Notes: a model not told the origin generated them from the sequence alone. A DNA stretch of 64,000 bases from Bifidobacterium vansinderenii (GCF_002234915.1 NZ_NEWD01000016.1:70-64069), one strand, 5' to 3'. Shown: positions 8,729 through 18,485, numbered from the stretch's first letter. Made by a program: numbers and translations.

Positions 8729-9894
8729 TCATCGCAAGGCCAGCGCGGGTTGCAGTCGTATGGCTTTGATGGCCGGGGCGAGGGAGCCGACGAGCGAGGT
8801 GGCGACGGATGCGCCTGCCGCGACCATAGCCGCCGTGTACGGGTACGCCGGCGGTTCGAGCGGCGAGTCGGCGGCAACATCCACGGAACCGCCCAGACCA
8901 GTGCCGCGGAGATGAGCACCGCCGCGAATGCGATGATGAGGCTGAGCAGCACGGATGAGCCGATGACCTGCATGGCTATGCTGGCTCTGGTCGCTCCCAG
9001 CGCCCGGCGGATGAGCAGTTCGTGCGAGCGCTGCTCGATGCCGGCCAAGCCGATGTTGATCATGCCGATGGCGGATACCGCCAGCAGCAGCATCGCGGTG
9101 ACGATGACGCCGAGTCGGAGGAAGCCGATGACCTGCTCGTAGTCTCCGGCGTTGTCGGAGCGGTTCCATGACGATACGCTGCCGATTCCGACGTCGGACA
9201 GCAGATCATCCAACGCGGTTTTGACATGTTGGTCGTCCACGCCCTTCTCGGGGTGGACGAGGATGGTCAGCCCATCCGTGGCCCAGGCCTGGGGCCAGTA
9301 GCGTTGCAATGTGATCGCGTTGATGTAGATGACGGGCTCGTCAGCCCCGTCGGCGACGACGCCGTTCACCCGTGCCGGCACCTGCTGCGGGTTTCCGGTC
9401 CGGGCGAGCGTCACGGTGCCGTCATGCACGTATTGGCGGGCGCTTTCATTGACCACGGTTTCCAGCGTGGCGGGTTCGTCCGCCCCGTTCAGCCATGCGC
9501 CCTCGATGATGGGCGCGGGCATGACTCCCATCCGCTCGGCGTCGGTAACGACGATGGTGACGTGGCGTATCTCCATGCCACCGCCGGACGATGCCCATAC
9601 GGCGAGGTCGTTGAGATGATACTGCGCGGATGCGGTTCCCGGCCTGAAAGTCGTAAGGCGTTCCTGCAAGGTCGTGGTGGTCCGCGCATCGGCTAGTGAC
9701 CGTACGTCGATGATGGCGCTGTAGGTGGGGGTCTTGCCGCTCAGGCGCGCGTTGACCGCTTCGAGGTAGTCGCGGCCGAGTGTGCCGACGAGGACGCCGG
9801 CAATGAGCGCGACGATGCCGATGAACATCGATAGGGCGGTGAGGCTGGTGCGCAGCGGGTTGATACGCAGGTCCTTGACGATCATGCGAATCAC
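8729..9894 (-). pseudogene. MacB/FtsX-like ABC exporter permease, frameshifted
   Basis: The frame opens at GTG 9894, overlapping the ATPase stop (GTGA), and reads MIVKDLRINPLRTSLTALS, the usual start of a MacB/FtsX permease. An extracellular domain follows, then LGVIVTAMLLLAVSAIGMI and later helices. Near 8880 the reading must shift by one base: the first frame continues into arginine-rich nonsense, while another frame supplies SVDVAADSPLEPPAYP and the last helix to a stop at 8729 (ending LQPALALR). Both halves are needed for a normal permease, so this is a one-base indel, either real decay or a sequencing error. Confidence 0.8.
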
Positions 9895-10574
9895 GACAGT
9901 TTCCCCCTGTCGATTGTCAGCCGGCGTTCGCATCGGGCGGCGAGTTGCGGGTCGTGCGTGACGAGGATGAGCGTGACCCCGAGTTCCTGAACCTGTCGGA
10001 ACAGTATGGCGGCGACCATATCGCCGGTTTCGGTGTCGAGCGCGCCGGTCGGCTCGTCGCAGATCAGCAGGTCGGGATCGGTCGCCAGCGCGCGGGCGAT
10101 GGCCACGCGCTGCTGTTCGCCTCCCGACAGGCGCGACGGCATGCTGTCCGCGCGTTTCGCAAGTCCGACGGTATGCAGCATGCGCACGGCCCGTCTTCTG
10201 ATCGTCCGCATGGGCGTCCCTCCCCGGTACTGCAACGGGAGGGCCACGTTCTCCCACGCGCTCAGATGCGGGATGAGGGAGTAGTTCTGGAACACGAACC
10301 CGATATGCCGGCAACGGAAGTGCGACCGGTCGGCGTCGCTCCACGCGGCGCAGTCCCGTCCGTCATAGGAGAGCGTTCCGCTGTAGTCGTTGTTAAGCAG
10401 GCCGATGATGGAGGCGAGGCTGGTTTTGCCGGACCCTGATTTCCCGACGATGGCGGTGGACGTGCCGCGCTCGAAAGACGCGCTCACGTTGTTCACCGTC
10501 GTGAGCCTGCCGCCATCGGGCAATCGCACTTTGGCGCTCAGGTGATCCAGCCGGATGAGTGGCGTGTCATTCAT
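9891..10574 (-). CDS. ABC exporter ATPase, MacB/LolD type
   Basis: A 227-residue ATPase starting MNDTPLIRLDHLSAKVRL. It has Walker A GKSGSGKTS, Q-loop FVFQNYSLIPHLSAWENV, signature LSGGEQQRVAIARAL, Walker B LLICDEPTGALD and the His switch LVTHD. The start overlaps the stop of the adaptor gene by four bases and its stop overlaps the permease start, so the operon is translationally coupled: lipoprotein, adaptor, ATPase, permease. It drives export or mechanotransmission across the membrane. The broken permease downstream may make it idle. Confidence 0.93.
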   Translation of the reverse strand: MNDTPLIRLDHLSAKVRLPDGGRLTTVNNVSASFERGTSTAIVGKSGSGKTSLASIIGLLNNDYSGTLSYDGRDCAAWSDADRSHFRCRHIGFVFQNYSLIPHLSAWENVALPLQYRGGTPMRTIRRRAVRMLHTVGLAKRADSMPSRLSGGEQQRVAIARALATDPDLLICDEPTGALDTETGDMVAAILFRQVQELGVTLILVTHDPQLAARCERRLTIDRGKLS

Positions 10575-11458
10575 GATTGCGCTCCGGGAGCAAGGTTCGG
10601 GGCAGTTGCGGACACCACGTCGCCTTCCTTGAGACCGTCGAGGATGATGATCGAAGTGCCGTCCGACGCGCCCAGTTTCACGTTCACGGCGGTGAACGAG
10701 TCGCCGTCGCGCCTGCTGACCTGACCGGAGCCGAGTCTGCCGGCCACCGCGGTGACGGGCAGGATCAGCGCATTCTCGATTGCGGTCGCGGTCAGCACCA
10801 CGGTGGCGTTCTGCCCGGGGCGCGCCTGCACGTTCTTCGGGAACAGGCATTGCATAGTGCGCGTCGATGCGGCGCCTTGCGCGGTCGTCGATCCGGTCGC
10901 GGATTCTCCCGATGAGGCCGGTGCGGCAATGCCGTCGTCCACTACCGCCGCGCAATCCGTGGGACCCTGCGCGTCGGTGATCTGGAACCGGCCGGTGAGC
11001 GTCTGGTCCGAGCCCATGGTCGTCAGCAGCGCAGTCGCGTCCACATTGGCGCTCATGCCGCCGTATCGTATCGAGAACAGCGGATAGTTCGCGGCCACGT
11101 CGTTGTCCTGCGTGATTGTTTCGATCACGCCATCGACTGGGGTTGTGATCTTCTGGTCGCCGATGGTGCCCAGCACGTCGCCCGCATGAGCGTATGATCC
11201 CTGCTCGGCCGTGGAATGGAACCAGCCTTTCGCCGGAGCGACGAGCGAAAACACCGAAGCCACCTGCACGCTGGTGGAGGATGAGGCCAATGGCGTGATG
11301 CCGCCCTTGCGCACCTCGACCGTAGACACCGATTGCCCTGCCGTGGAGGATGCGTCGGACGATGACGTCTGCGATGACGAGCAGGCCGTCACGGTCACGC
11401 ACAACACCACGGCCGCGACGCACGCCAATAAATGCTTGGAGAAGGTGGGCACGTTCAT
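10571..11458 (-). CDS. Lipid-anchored membrane-fusion/adaptor protein of exporter
   Basis: A 295-residue protein with lipoprotein signal MNVPTFSKHLLACVAAVVL and lipobox VTAC. It has a biotinyl-lipoyl-like half (GDVLGTIGDQKITTPVDGVI) and a C-terminal barrel region ending IIILDGLKEGDVV, as in HlyD/MacA-like adaptors of Gram-positive bacteria. Its start overlaps the upstream stop by four bases (ATGA). It would couple the ATPase-permease to substrate at the cell surface. Confidence 0.82.
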   Translation of the reverse strand: MNVPTFSKHLLACVAAVVLCVTVTACSSSQTSSSDASSTAGQSVSTVEVRKGGITPLASSSTSVQVASVFSLVAPAKGWFHSTAEQGSYAHAGDVLGTIGDQKITTPVDGVIETITQDNDVAANYPLFSIRYGGMSANVDATALLTTMGSDQTLTGRFQITDAQGPTDCAAVVDDGIAAPASSGESATGSTTAQGAASTRTMQCLFPKNVQARPGQNATVVLTATAIENALILPVTAVAGRLGSGQVSRRDGDSFTAVNVKLGASDGTSIIILDGLKEGDVVSATAPNLAPGAQS

Positions 11459-11970
11459 TGCGCCAGTCCGTTCTCCTGACGGTACCACGTGCAGTCCGTG
11501 TTGTAGAAGTCCCGCATGGTCGAATAATCGCCGAGCTCGGACTTGCCGATCACGTCGTTCTCGACTATGCCGTCCTTGTCCTCGTAGTAGTTCTTGAACC
11601 AGTCGGTGTCCAGTAGCTTGCGCAGCTGTTTGAGGGATTCACGTGCCGTCTCCGGAGCGGTCCGGCTGTTGTCGAGGATGTTGCGCTCCACCGAGCACTG
11701 CCAGTAGAAGTACGCCTGCCCCTCTCCGCTGCCCTTGGCATACAACGAGGACGAAGACTGCGCCTTGGGCATGTTCGCGGGGAACTTGTCATCGTTCATC
11801 AGAGCAAAGGGAAAGTCCTCGACAGTCGCCTTGTATTCCTCGTTCGCCTGCTGCCAGGTCAGCATGCCGCCATTGTCCGAGGCGCCACCGTTCGAGGTCG
11901 TCCCGCAGCCGGACAGCAGCAGCATCGCCGCAATCAGCATGGCGGCCTTGTGTCGTGTTCTCGGTTTCAT
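11455..11970 (-). CDS. Small lipoprotein leading the exporter operon
   Basis: A 171-residue secreted lipoprotein. The third of three consecutive ATGs (11970) is best spaced from AAGGAG. Signal MKPRTRHKAAMLIAAMLLL ends in lipobox LSGC. The mature part is acidic and hydrophilic with a few Cys and aromatic residues (YFYWQC, DCTWY). No family is recognised. As first gene of the operon, divergent from the two-component genes, it may be the sensed or exported partner of the MacB-like system; that is inference. Confidence 0.75.
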   Translation of the reverse strand: MKPRTRHKAAMLIAAMLLLSGCGTTSNGGASDNGGMLTWQQANEEYKATVEDFPFALMNDDKFPANMPKAQSSSSLYAKGSGEGQAYFYWQCSVERNILDNSRTAPETARESLKQLRKLLDTDWFKNYYEDKDGIVENDVIGKSELGDYSTMRDFYNTDCTWYRQENGLAQ

Positions 11971-12099
11971 CATCATGCTCCTTCGGACGGATCGCACAAC
12001 TGTCACCAACCATTAGCCCACAGACTGCAACCCGGAAGCAAAGGATTGTCATGCGCGTGCATGACAACGATACGGCGACGGGTATGGGACGCGCATACG

Positions 12100-12793
12100 A
12101 TGGATGCCATGACAGACGTATCGGAATCGCGGACCATAACCATCGGGGTTCTGGACAACGATTCGCTCGCCCTCAACGCCATAGCCATGATGACAAGCCG
12201 TCTTCCCCCGCGGTTCCACGTCATCTGGAGCACCACGTCACCGGCGTCGGCATTGCAACGCTGCATGACACACGGCACGCAACCCGACGTGCTGATAGTC
12301 GACATGGCATTGGGAGGCATCACCGGCGCGGACATCTGCATGAGAATCCGCCGGCGCACCCCGACTATCGGCCTGGTATGCGTCACATCCTATGATCTCG
12401 CTTCGTACCGCCAGGACGCGATAGAGGCGGGAGCGCAATGCCTGCTGGCCAAGGACCGCATCGTCAGGGAACTTCCGCAGGCCATACGATGCGCGGCGCA
12501 GGGCGAACCCGTTGCCGACGCCGGATTCCCCACCGCGCGGGAAGCCCATCGGAGACTCAACGACGAACGCGCTACCGGACGCAGTTGCCGGAAACCGACA
12601 AGCCGTCGTTGTCCCCCGGGAGTGGGACGTGCTGCGGCTCTACGCGCGCGGGTCGTCCACCGACGAGATAGCCGCGCTCCTGAACGTGGACAGGGGAAGC
12701 GTCTTCACCTACGTCAACCGGGCATGCCGCAAACTCCACGCCGCCGACCGCAAGGAGGCCCTCGCCATATGCGCTCGATACGATCTGTTCTGA
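12100..12793 (+). pseudogene. NarL/LuxR response regulator with two frameshifts
   Basis: The receiver half (from about 12100; ATG 12109 is also possible) reads ITIGVLDNDSLALNAIAMM, with phosphoacceptor region VLIVDMALGGITGAD and CVTSYD. After EAHRRLNDERATG the next conserved piece, QLPETDKPSLSP, is in a second frame. The helix-turn-helix REWDVLRLYARGSSTDEIAA is in a third, switching at a run of five C near 12614. The gene ends at 12793 inside the kinase gene. Two indels separate the receiver from the DNA-binding domain, so no intact regulator is made unless these are sequencing errors. Confidence 0.8.
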
Positions 12794-13932
12794 ACCGCGT
12801 ACATCATCCGGCCATACTGGCGGCGGGACTGGTCCTCGCGGCGGCGATCCCCATCGAGATGTGCGTGTACTCATCCCAGAACCTGCTGTCATGGTCGACC
12901 ATACGCATATCGCTGCTTGTTGCCGTTCTGTGCGCCATGCTCGGAGTGGCACCGACATGGACCGCCTGTCTGCTGTTCGCGATCTCAGGATACGCATTGC
13001 TGTGGCTGTTCTCGCCATTGACGACCATCATGATCGCCGCACTGACGTCCATTGCGGTGCTCTCATTCGTCAGACCCAGCCTCGGCGCCGCTTCCGCGCT
13101 GGTCGCCTTCGCCGCCCTCGTCGTGAGCAATACACAGAACAACCTCACCGCATCGAACATCGTCGGCATGACCGTCATGTGCCTGTGCCCGTTGTCACTG
13201 GGGCTCGGTCTCAACCTGCTGCTCGCCCAACGACAGGCGACCGCGGCGCTCAGACAGCAGCTCGACCGCGAACACACGGCACGACACCTGCACGACACCA
13301 TCAGCAACGACCTCGCCTACATGATCCTACGCATCGACCAGGCAAGCCACGACGACCTGCCTGACGACCGGGACCAATATCAACGGCAGCTCGACAATCT
13401 ACGTGCCATCGCCGAAACGGCGCTCGATCATACCCATCAGGTGATACGACAACTCGAGCATGACGATGAGGCGGACGATCGGAACCGTGCTGTTCAGCAG
13501 GACGACGACGGAACCGGCAAGAAAGTCAAACGACAGCAAAAACGGCTTGAAGGAATCATCCAAACGCAACGGCAATGGCTTACGAGTCTTGGCTTTCAAG
13601 GCGATGACATTCTCGGGACGTTCGATTATCCGTTGACGGACGACATCCTTGACCTCCTCGAAGGACTGATCAACGAACTATACGCGAACATCGCCAAGCA
13701 CGCCGATCCCGACGCATGGTACGCCGTCACGATCTCCTTCGATCAACAGCACGTCATCATCTCAGCAAGCGACGCGCTGAAAAACAGTGCGGCGCAACTC
13801 GGACTCGGCAGCGGCCTCGAAAGATACCAAACCGTTGTCGAATCCATGTCCGGGACACTCGCCATAGCCACTGATGACGGCAACTGGAGCGTGGACATCA
13901 CCATCCCATTGTTATCCTCAGATGACAAATAA
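12769..13932 (+). CDS. Sensor histidine kinase, DesK/NarX-type
   Basis: A 387-residue kinase whose ATG at 12769 overlaps the response-regulator gene by 25 bases; AAGGAGG lies ten bases upstream. Residues 1-150 contain five to six membrane helices. The HisKA_3 region reads EHTARHLHDTISNDLAYM, with the phosphorylated His in RHLHD. The HATPase N-box is LLEGLINELYANIAKHADP, followed by a degenerate G-box (QLGLGSGLERYQTVVE). It should sense an envelope signal and phosphorylate the adjacent regulator, which appears broken. The pair is divergent from the exporter operon, as is common for antibiotic-sensing modules. Confidence 0.87.
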   Translation: MRSIRSVLNRVHHPAILAAGLVLAAAIPIEMCVYSSQNLLSWSTIRISLLVAVLCAMLGVAPTWTACLLFAISGYALLWLFSPLTTIMIAALTSIAVLSFVRPSLGAASALVAFAALVVSNTQNNLTASNIVGMTVMCLCPLSLGLGLNLLLAQRQATAALRQQLDREHTARHLHDTISNDLAYMILRIDQASHDDLPDDRDQYQRQLDNLRAIAETALDHTHQVIRQLEHDDEADDRNRAVQQDDDGTGKKVKRQQKRLEGIIQTQRQWLTSLGFQGDDILGTFDYPLTDDILDLLEGLINELYANIAKHADPDAWYAVTISFDQQHVIISASDALKNSAAQLGLGSGLERYQTVVESMSGTLAIATDDGNWSVDITIPLLSSDDK

Positions 13933-14108
13933 TGCTTCAATTCGCCATGTTTTTCTCGCGCAACAAGCGGGGAATGCTATGCCACACACCGGACTGGGCA
14001 GCTGGACGGATTCGACAACCGGTTCCGTGCTCGGTTTCGACCGTGGGCAAAACCGGATATGAGAGTGCGTCCATGATGGCCATCCATCGAGAACGCACCA
14101 TGCGGCAG

Positions 14109-15509
14109 TTATGAACGTCCATGGCTCAACGTAAGCATCTCTCCGACTAAAACGCTCATGGCCAGAGTCTGTCCTTCGGCTCTGGTCGACGCGTATGCAT
14201 GCGCACCGCTTTGGAGTAATCGCAGCAGATTGTCCGGCGATACCTGGTGGTTGGACACGAACGTGAGAAGATCTTGACCTTCTTTACGTTTTCTCAGGTT
14301 CGTCTTGCCTCTCTCCGCGTAGGCATCCACATAGCTCTTCAGACCACCATGTTCCCAGTGCTCCGAGGCCGCTGTTTCCGTCAACAGACGCAGGCCCATG
14401 CGGAAGATCGGGACAAACGCTTCCCGATTCTGTATGTCCTCGTTCCTATACATGTTCCAAAGCTCTTCCAAAGTGCGGTACATGTTGTTTACGTTGCCTG
14501 ATTTCAGATGTAACGGCCCGCCAAAAACAGCGACAGGAGACGAACTGACCTGACGCGTGCGAGCTTTCCGGTTCTCTTTGAGAGTGCTGTCCTGGACAGG
14601 GACTTTGGGAAGATCGAAGAGGTCAGCACCATCCTGCTCTTCACTTTCAGCAACGGGTTCCGGCATCGAATGTGAACGGGCGTCGGCATGCGCCTTCTCC
14701 TGTGTGTCAGTCTTTTTATTGGCGGAGTGACGGCGTTGGGATTCCTTAAGACGCTTGATGAGGTCCTTTGGCAATGCGCTTGCTGGATTGTTTCGAGCGT
14801 TGCGGGTATTTAACTCGTTGTCCAGTTTGCCAGCAATGGCTTCCACGAGTTCTCGCAATAATTCGGAAGGAACACCGAAATCCGGTTCATCGGGGAGAAG
14901 CCCCATCTCTTCGAGATGCTTCTTGTTGAAGACATCTTTTTCAACGAATCCCGTATTAAGTATAGGCCATTCAGTCACTGCGCCAATGAGGTCCTCCAGC
15001 TTCATTAGGACGGTTTTCGGACCGCCCATGTATCGGAACATGAAACAATCCCGCTCATACTGTTTCCAGCTTCCTTTGCCTTTATGCTTGCGCTCCACAT
15101 TCTCCAGAGCGGTTCGCTTGTCGCATACATTGCATGGCATGGGGTCGGGGAAGTCCGGAGGTATCAGCTGCCGTTGCCCATCGACAGAAAAACCTCTCTT
15201 GCGAAGCATTGCCAAGATGACACGCCTGTTGCCGTCGTACACCCTATACATCGGTCCGTCGTCTATCTTGCATACCGTGGGTAGTTCGCTCAAATCGAAC
15301 TTGTCCCCCATTTCCTTTGCAAGTTTATGCAGCTGCCACTGTCCCTCATTACGCTTATCAATCGCGCGACGAATGACATCGTCATTAGTATAGGCGCCTT
15401 CCAGTGGATCTCTGGGGTTCTCCGTCCATAGAACCAGATCATCCAGCGGGATGTACTCAACCCGCTGTCCTTTCCACACACCGACACTTCCTCGTCTTCC
15501 GCCCGCCAT
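14109..15509 (-). CDS. ParB/Sulfiredoxin-fold domain protein paired with DNA methylase
   Basis: A 466-residue protein. The start MAGGRRGSVGVWKGQ at 15509 has AAGGAG six bases upstream and lies two bases after the methylase stop. Residues 15-110 form a ParB-like nuclease/NTPase fold: EYIPLDDLVLWTENPRDPLEG, and the diagnostic YRVYDGNRRVILAML (cf. DGxRR in ParB and DUF262 proteins). A CNVCDKRTALENVERKHKGKG segment may bind zinc. The C-terminal half is helical with a charged linker and no family I recognise. Co-transcription with a D12 methylase suggests a modification-dependent defence or maintenance role. Confidence 0.75.
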   Translation of the reverse strand: MAGGRRGSVGVWKGQRVEYIPLDDLVLWTENPRDPLEGAYTNDDVIRRAIDKRNEGQWQLHKLAKEMGDKFDLSELPTVCKIDDGPMYRVYDGNRRVILAMLRKRGFSVDGQRQLIPPDFPDPMPCNVCDKRTALENVERKHKGKGSWKQYERDCFMFRYMGGPKTVLMKLEDLIGAVTEWPILNTGFVEKDVFNKKHLEEMGLLPDEPDFGVPSELLRELVEAIAGKLDNELNTRNARNNPASALPKDLIKRLKESQRRHSANKKTDTQEKAHADARSHSMPEPVAESEEQDGADLFDLPKVPVQDSTLKENRKARTRQVSSSPVAVFGGPLHLKSGNVNNMYRTLEELWNMYRNEDIQNREAFVPIFRMGLRLLTETAASEHWEHGGLKSYVDAYAERGKTNLRKRKEGQDLLTFVSNHQVSPDNLLRLLQSGAHAYASTRAEGQTLAMSVLVGEMLTLSHGRS

Positions 15510-15510
15510 G

Positions 15511-16416
15511 TCACTCTCCTTCTGCGGCATTGCATGCTATGGCTTCACCCAGTGTATCGGAAAAAATCATCAGCTCATTCGCGGAACGACGCGAAGATGC
15601 ACTATAGCTCAGGGGAAACAACCCGCCGTATCTGTCCTTATACAATTCCCGGACCAGCGACGTGTCATCATACGTAAGCATCCATCGGGAACAGGTATGA
15701 CCATTCAATGTCTTTCCAAGATTCTCGTGCTGGCTTTCGTCAAAAGCGTTCATGTACAGACTCCGCCCTTTTTCCACGTACGGCGGATCCGCATAGATGA
15801 AAGCTCTATCATCCCCGATGAACCGTTCGACTACGGCGCGTCCATCCTCGTTCAAGACCTCGATGGAATCCGAGCAACTGCCGAGGAACTCGAGCTTCTT
15901 CCTTAGGGAGTCCTTATTGTATCTGGCCCCTACCTTATATGCGCCGCTCTGCTTTAACCCGCCGATGACGCCACCGTTGAGTACGCCGGACCTGTTGGTT
16001 CTGTTGAGGAAGAAGAACGCAAACCCTCTGTCAAGTTCATTGCCAGGATTCCTGATAATATCTTTCTGTCGATGCCACTCCTCAATAGTGGGTTCCGTCT
16101 TGTCGAAAATCTCCAAGAATGATGTCGAATCATTGATTGCACTATGCCAAAAAGCGAACACATTAGGGTCATAATCATTGATGACAACTTTTGGTACAGT
16201 ACCGTCCCGCAGTAGACGCAACGCAACACCCGCCCCACCGGCGTATGGCTCAACATATGTGGCGTCACGAAGTCCGAGCATACCGATGAGAGACGCCACA
16301 TATCTGGACAACACGCTCTTTCCTCCCGGATACCTCAGCGGAGAGACCACATCATGGTTAGAGACCAGAGGGACAGACAGCATCTTCCCAGATCTGATCC
16401 TCGGTGTTGCGTACAT
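15511..16416 (-). CDS. Dam-type (D12 class) adenine-N6 DNA methyltransferase
   Basis: A 301-residue enzyme starting MYATPRIRSGKM with AGGGAG upstream. It has the class-alpha order: SPLRYPGGKSVLSRYV, the SAM-binding YVEPYAGGAGVALRLL (FxGxG-like), and catalytic YADPPYVEKG (DPPY) near residue 215. It should methylate adenine in a short site such as GATC; specificity is not deducible. It is directly followed by the ParB-like gene, two bases apart, so both are made from one transcript. Confidence 0.92.
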   Translation of the reverse strand: MYATPRIRSGKMLSVPLVSNHDVVSPLRYPGGKSVLSRYVASLIGMLGLRDATYVEPYAGGAGVALRLLRDGTVPKVVINDYDPNVFAFWHSAINDSTSFLEIFDKTEPTIEEWHRQKDIIRNPGNELDRGFAFFFLNRTNRSGVLNGGVIGGLKQSGAYKVGARYNKDSLRKKLEFLGSCSDSIEVLNEDGRAVVERFIGDDRAFIYADPPYVEKGRSLYMNAFDESQHENLGKTLNGHTCSRWMLTYDDTSLVRELYKDRYGGLFPLSYSASSRRSANELMIFSDTLGEAIACNAAEGE

Positions 16417-16769
16417 ATTTCTCCCTAGACTCTGTTTACGACAGTATGATTATAAACAGCGGAACCATGTAGCACTCGATACTGGCGTAGGCATCCTTGC
16501 CAAGCTCATTCTGCGCCGCATCAATTACCGACTTGTGTTTAGACCCACCGCTCCGCCAGTGCAACGAACCATGGTCATCGATTGTGCCAACCAACTGGAA
16601 TCGTGCCGCTTGCCTCCAGATAATTCATTAAACAATCTAGGCCAACCTCGAAACACTGGACTGAGTCACCGGCACATGCAACACACATCATGGGCGGATA
16701 CCACTGTCAAAAACCCATTCCTGAAGCCAATCGGGACGGCAGCAATGAGCATGAAATTAATAACACTAA
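16417..16769. other. Gene-free stretch
   Basis: Between the methylase start and repeat R4 there is no frame with a convincing protein. The segment next to the methylase is its promoter region. The remainder looks like unassigned spacer of lower GC. Confidence 0.5.
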
Positions 16770-16800
16770 GGGTCTTGGAATCACTGGGATTCCAAGACCC
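16770..16800 (-). terminator. Hairpin after gene-end remnant R4
   Basis: Arms GGGTCTTGGAATC and GATTCCAAGACCC around a five-base loop form a perfect stem. It is the same type of hairpin as at 817 and 5064, in the same position relative to the adjacent 3'-gene-end repeat. Confidence 0.65.
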
Positions 16801-16810
16801 CCGATGCTAC

Positions 16811-16845
16811 CCGACGATCACTTCGACACGTTGAACTTGAATCTT
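16811..16845 (-). repeat. Repeated gene 3' end R4 (left att of a 5.1-kb block?)
   Basis: The minus strand reads FKFNVSK-stop. GACACGTTGAACTTGAA (16825-16841) is identical to the core in R1 and R5. The distance to R5 is 5.1 kb and an integrase gene lies just inside R5, so R4 and R5 may be the two ends of one small integrated element. Confidence 0.6.
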
Positions 16846-17021
16846 TGTCAGTTTCTCGTTTCGCAGTGTTTCCAACACCTCACGGACCATCGTTTCGACA
16901 CGGGCACTCTAAGGGCACTCTATTTTGCTGTCGAAAACCATTGTATGCGCATATTGACCGCGTATAGCACTGTTCGATACAATAATGATTGTAAGGAATG
17001 CATTACTTAAGGAGGTGCGTT

Positions 17022-17297
17022 ATGAGCGTGGTGATGGACGTGGCGAAGGTGACCGCCAAGGGACAGATCACCATCCCCGCCGACGTGCGCGAGGCGGTCG
17101 GCATCCGCGAAGGAGACAAGGTCGTGTTCGTGCGCATGGACGACGGTACCGTGTCCCTGCGCAACTCGAACCTCGAGGCCATCCAGCGAGCGCAGGCCGG
17201 GTTCGATGGAGCGGCCGAGGAGGCCGGACTGTCCAACGAGGACGACCTGACCGCCCTCATCAAATCGGTGCGACGGGATCGCGCCGCGAAGGGGTGA
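17022..17297 (+). CDS. AbrB-family antitoxin
   Basis: A 91-residue protein starting MSVVMDVAKVTAKGQITI at 17022, behind TTAAGGAGG. The N-terminal VTAKGQITIPADVREAVGIREGDKV part is a SpoVT/AbrB swapped-hairpin DNA-binding domain. The C-terminal half is acidic and probably neutralises the toxin. The PIN gene begins four bases after its stop, the usual antitoxin-first order, and the antitoxin should autorepress the operon. Confidence 0.9.
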   Translation: MSVVMDVAKVTAKGQITIPADVREAVGIREGDKVVFVRMDDGTVSLRNSNLEAIQRAQAGFDGAAEEAGLSNEDDLTALIKSVRRDRAAKG

Positions 17298-17301
17298 GCG
17301 C

Positions 17302-17706
17302 ATGCGCGTGATGATCGACACCAACGTGCTGCTGTCCGCCGTGATATTCCGGTCGACGAACTCGGCCAATGTGATCGTGGACGCCGGACGTGGAAACAAC
17401 ACGCTGCTGCTGTCCACGTACACGATCGACGAGGCCCGCGAGGTCGTGGCCCGCAAGTGGCCGACACGTGCGGACGTGCTCGAGCAGTATCTGCTCCAGC
17501 TGAGCTTCGAGACCGTGGTCACTCCCCTGACCCCCAAGCCCGGACTGTTCGAGATCCGTGATCCCCTCGACTATCCAGTGCTCTATTCGGCGATCATCGG
17601 GGCGGCGGACGTGTTCGTGACCGGAGACAAGGACTTCGACGACGTGTCCGTATCCAGTCCGGCCATAGTCACCCCAAGCGAATACATGAGTATCTTCGCC
17701 CGGTAG
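17302..17706 (+). CDS. PIN-domain RNase toxin (VapC-like)
   Basis: A 134-residue PIN nuclease. Conserved acidic residues are visible in MRVMIDTNVLLSAVIF (Asp, with TN), the central Glu in TIDEAREVV, DPLDYPVLYSAIIGAAD and VTGDKDF. These proteins cleave tRNA or rRNA with Mg2+. It is co-transcribed with the AbrB antitoxin and followed by a strong terminator. Confidence 0.9.
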   Translation: MRVMIDTNVLLSAVIFRSTNSANVIVDAGRGNNTLLLSTYTIDEAREVVARKWPTRADVLEQYLLQLSFETVVTPLTPKPGLFEIRDPLDYPVLYSAIIGAADVFVTGDKDFDDVSVSSPAIVTPSEYMSIFAR

Positions 17707-17718
17707 AAACAGAGAAAA

Positions 17719-17765
17719 GTCCCCCGAATCCACCGCATCATGCGGATGGATTCGAGGACCTTTTC
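17719..17765 (+). terminator. Terminator of the AbrB/PIN operon
   Basis: A long imperfect stem built on CCGAATCCAcCGCAT and ATGCGGATGGATTCG, followed by CTTTT, starting 13 bases after the toxin stop. Confidence 0.8.
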
Positions 17766-17974
17766 GATCTTGGCGCAGCGAACATTACCTGGCCAGCATT
17801 GTTCAGACTGATGCCGTTGCCGGCCTCGGAGATGCCGACGGCTCTGGCCCACAGGACGTGGTTCGACGTGGGTTCGGCCGCGTGCTGCGGGGTTTCATCC
17901 ATCGGGGGTTCTCCTTTCTTCTAGAATTTTCCTTGGTTGAGTCGGGTTTAGAACGCTCGGCCGAGTCCGTATCC

Positions 17975-18485
17975 CTAGTTGGTCCAGGGCTTCATGTTCT
18001 GGACGGCGACGCCGAGGTGGCGGGGCAGAGCACCGATGTACTTGGGGCCGGCGAGCCCGTCGATTCTGCCCGAGTAGACGCCTTCGGATTCGAGGACCTC
18101 CTGCGTGCGGCGGACGAGCTGGGAGCCGTCTCCCCCGTACGCGTAGGGCTGCAGGGCCGGGCGCCCGTGCAGGCGGGGTGCAGGATCGCGGCGACGTGCC
18201 CCACGAGCGGGCACAGCGAGCCACCATGCCGTTGTCGGCGTTGCCCTCGATGGTCCGCACATAGGATCCGCGGTTAATCTCCACAAAGCCGCTATGATCC
18301 GCGAGGCCGGAATCCCACTGGAAAATCACGATGTCGCCGGGCTGGGCGGACCGGGTGTTGACCTGGCGGCCGGCGTTGCGTCCGTCGCGCAGGACGTCGG
18401 GCACGTACGCGGCGTCTACCGGGTCGCCGCCGAACTCGACGTCACCACCCAGATCATCCACGACTACAGGATTTTGCTGTACAAC
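17975..18485 (-). pseudogene. Remnant of CHAP-domain cell-wall lysin
   Basis: Two minus-strand frames together give a decayed lysin. The upstream frame carries SAQPGDIVIFQWDSGLADHS and FVEINRGSYVRTIEGNADNG, the second half of a CHAP amidase domain. After a shift the other frame carries a peptidoglycan-binding repeat: YGGDGSQLVRRTQEVLESEG, then YSGRIDGLAGPKYIG and a final MKPWTN at 17975. The catalytic-Cys end and signal are missing. It resembles a prophage endolysin or element-borne hydrolase left from an earlier insertion. Confidence 0.7.

Noticed and set aside
8626-10344. A single 572-residue minus-strand frame over the permease region
   Set aside because: Its first part is an alternative frame of the ATPase gene and its end is arginine-rich nonsense after the frameshift; only 8729-9894 is permease-like.
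11950-13932. A 660-residue plus-strand frame joining receiver and kinase
   Set aside because: The middle is an out-of-frame read of the response-regulator linker and helix-turn-helix. The kinase has its own ribosome binding site at 12752, so this is not a fusion protein.
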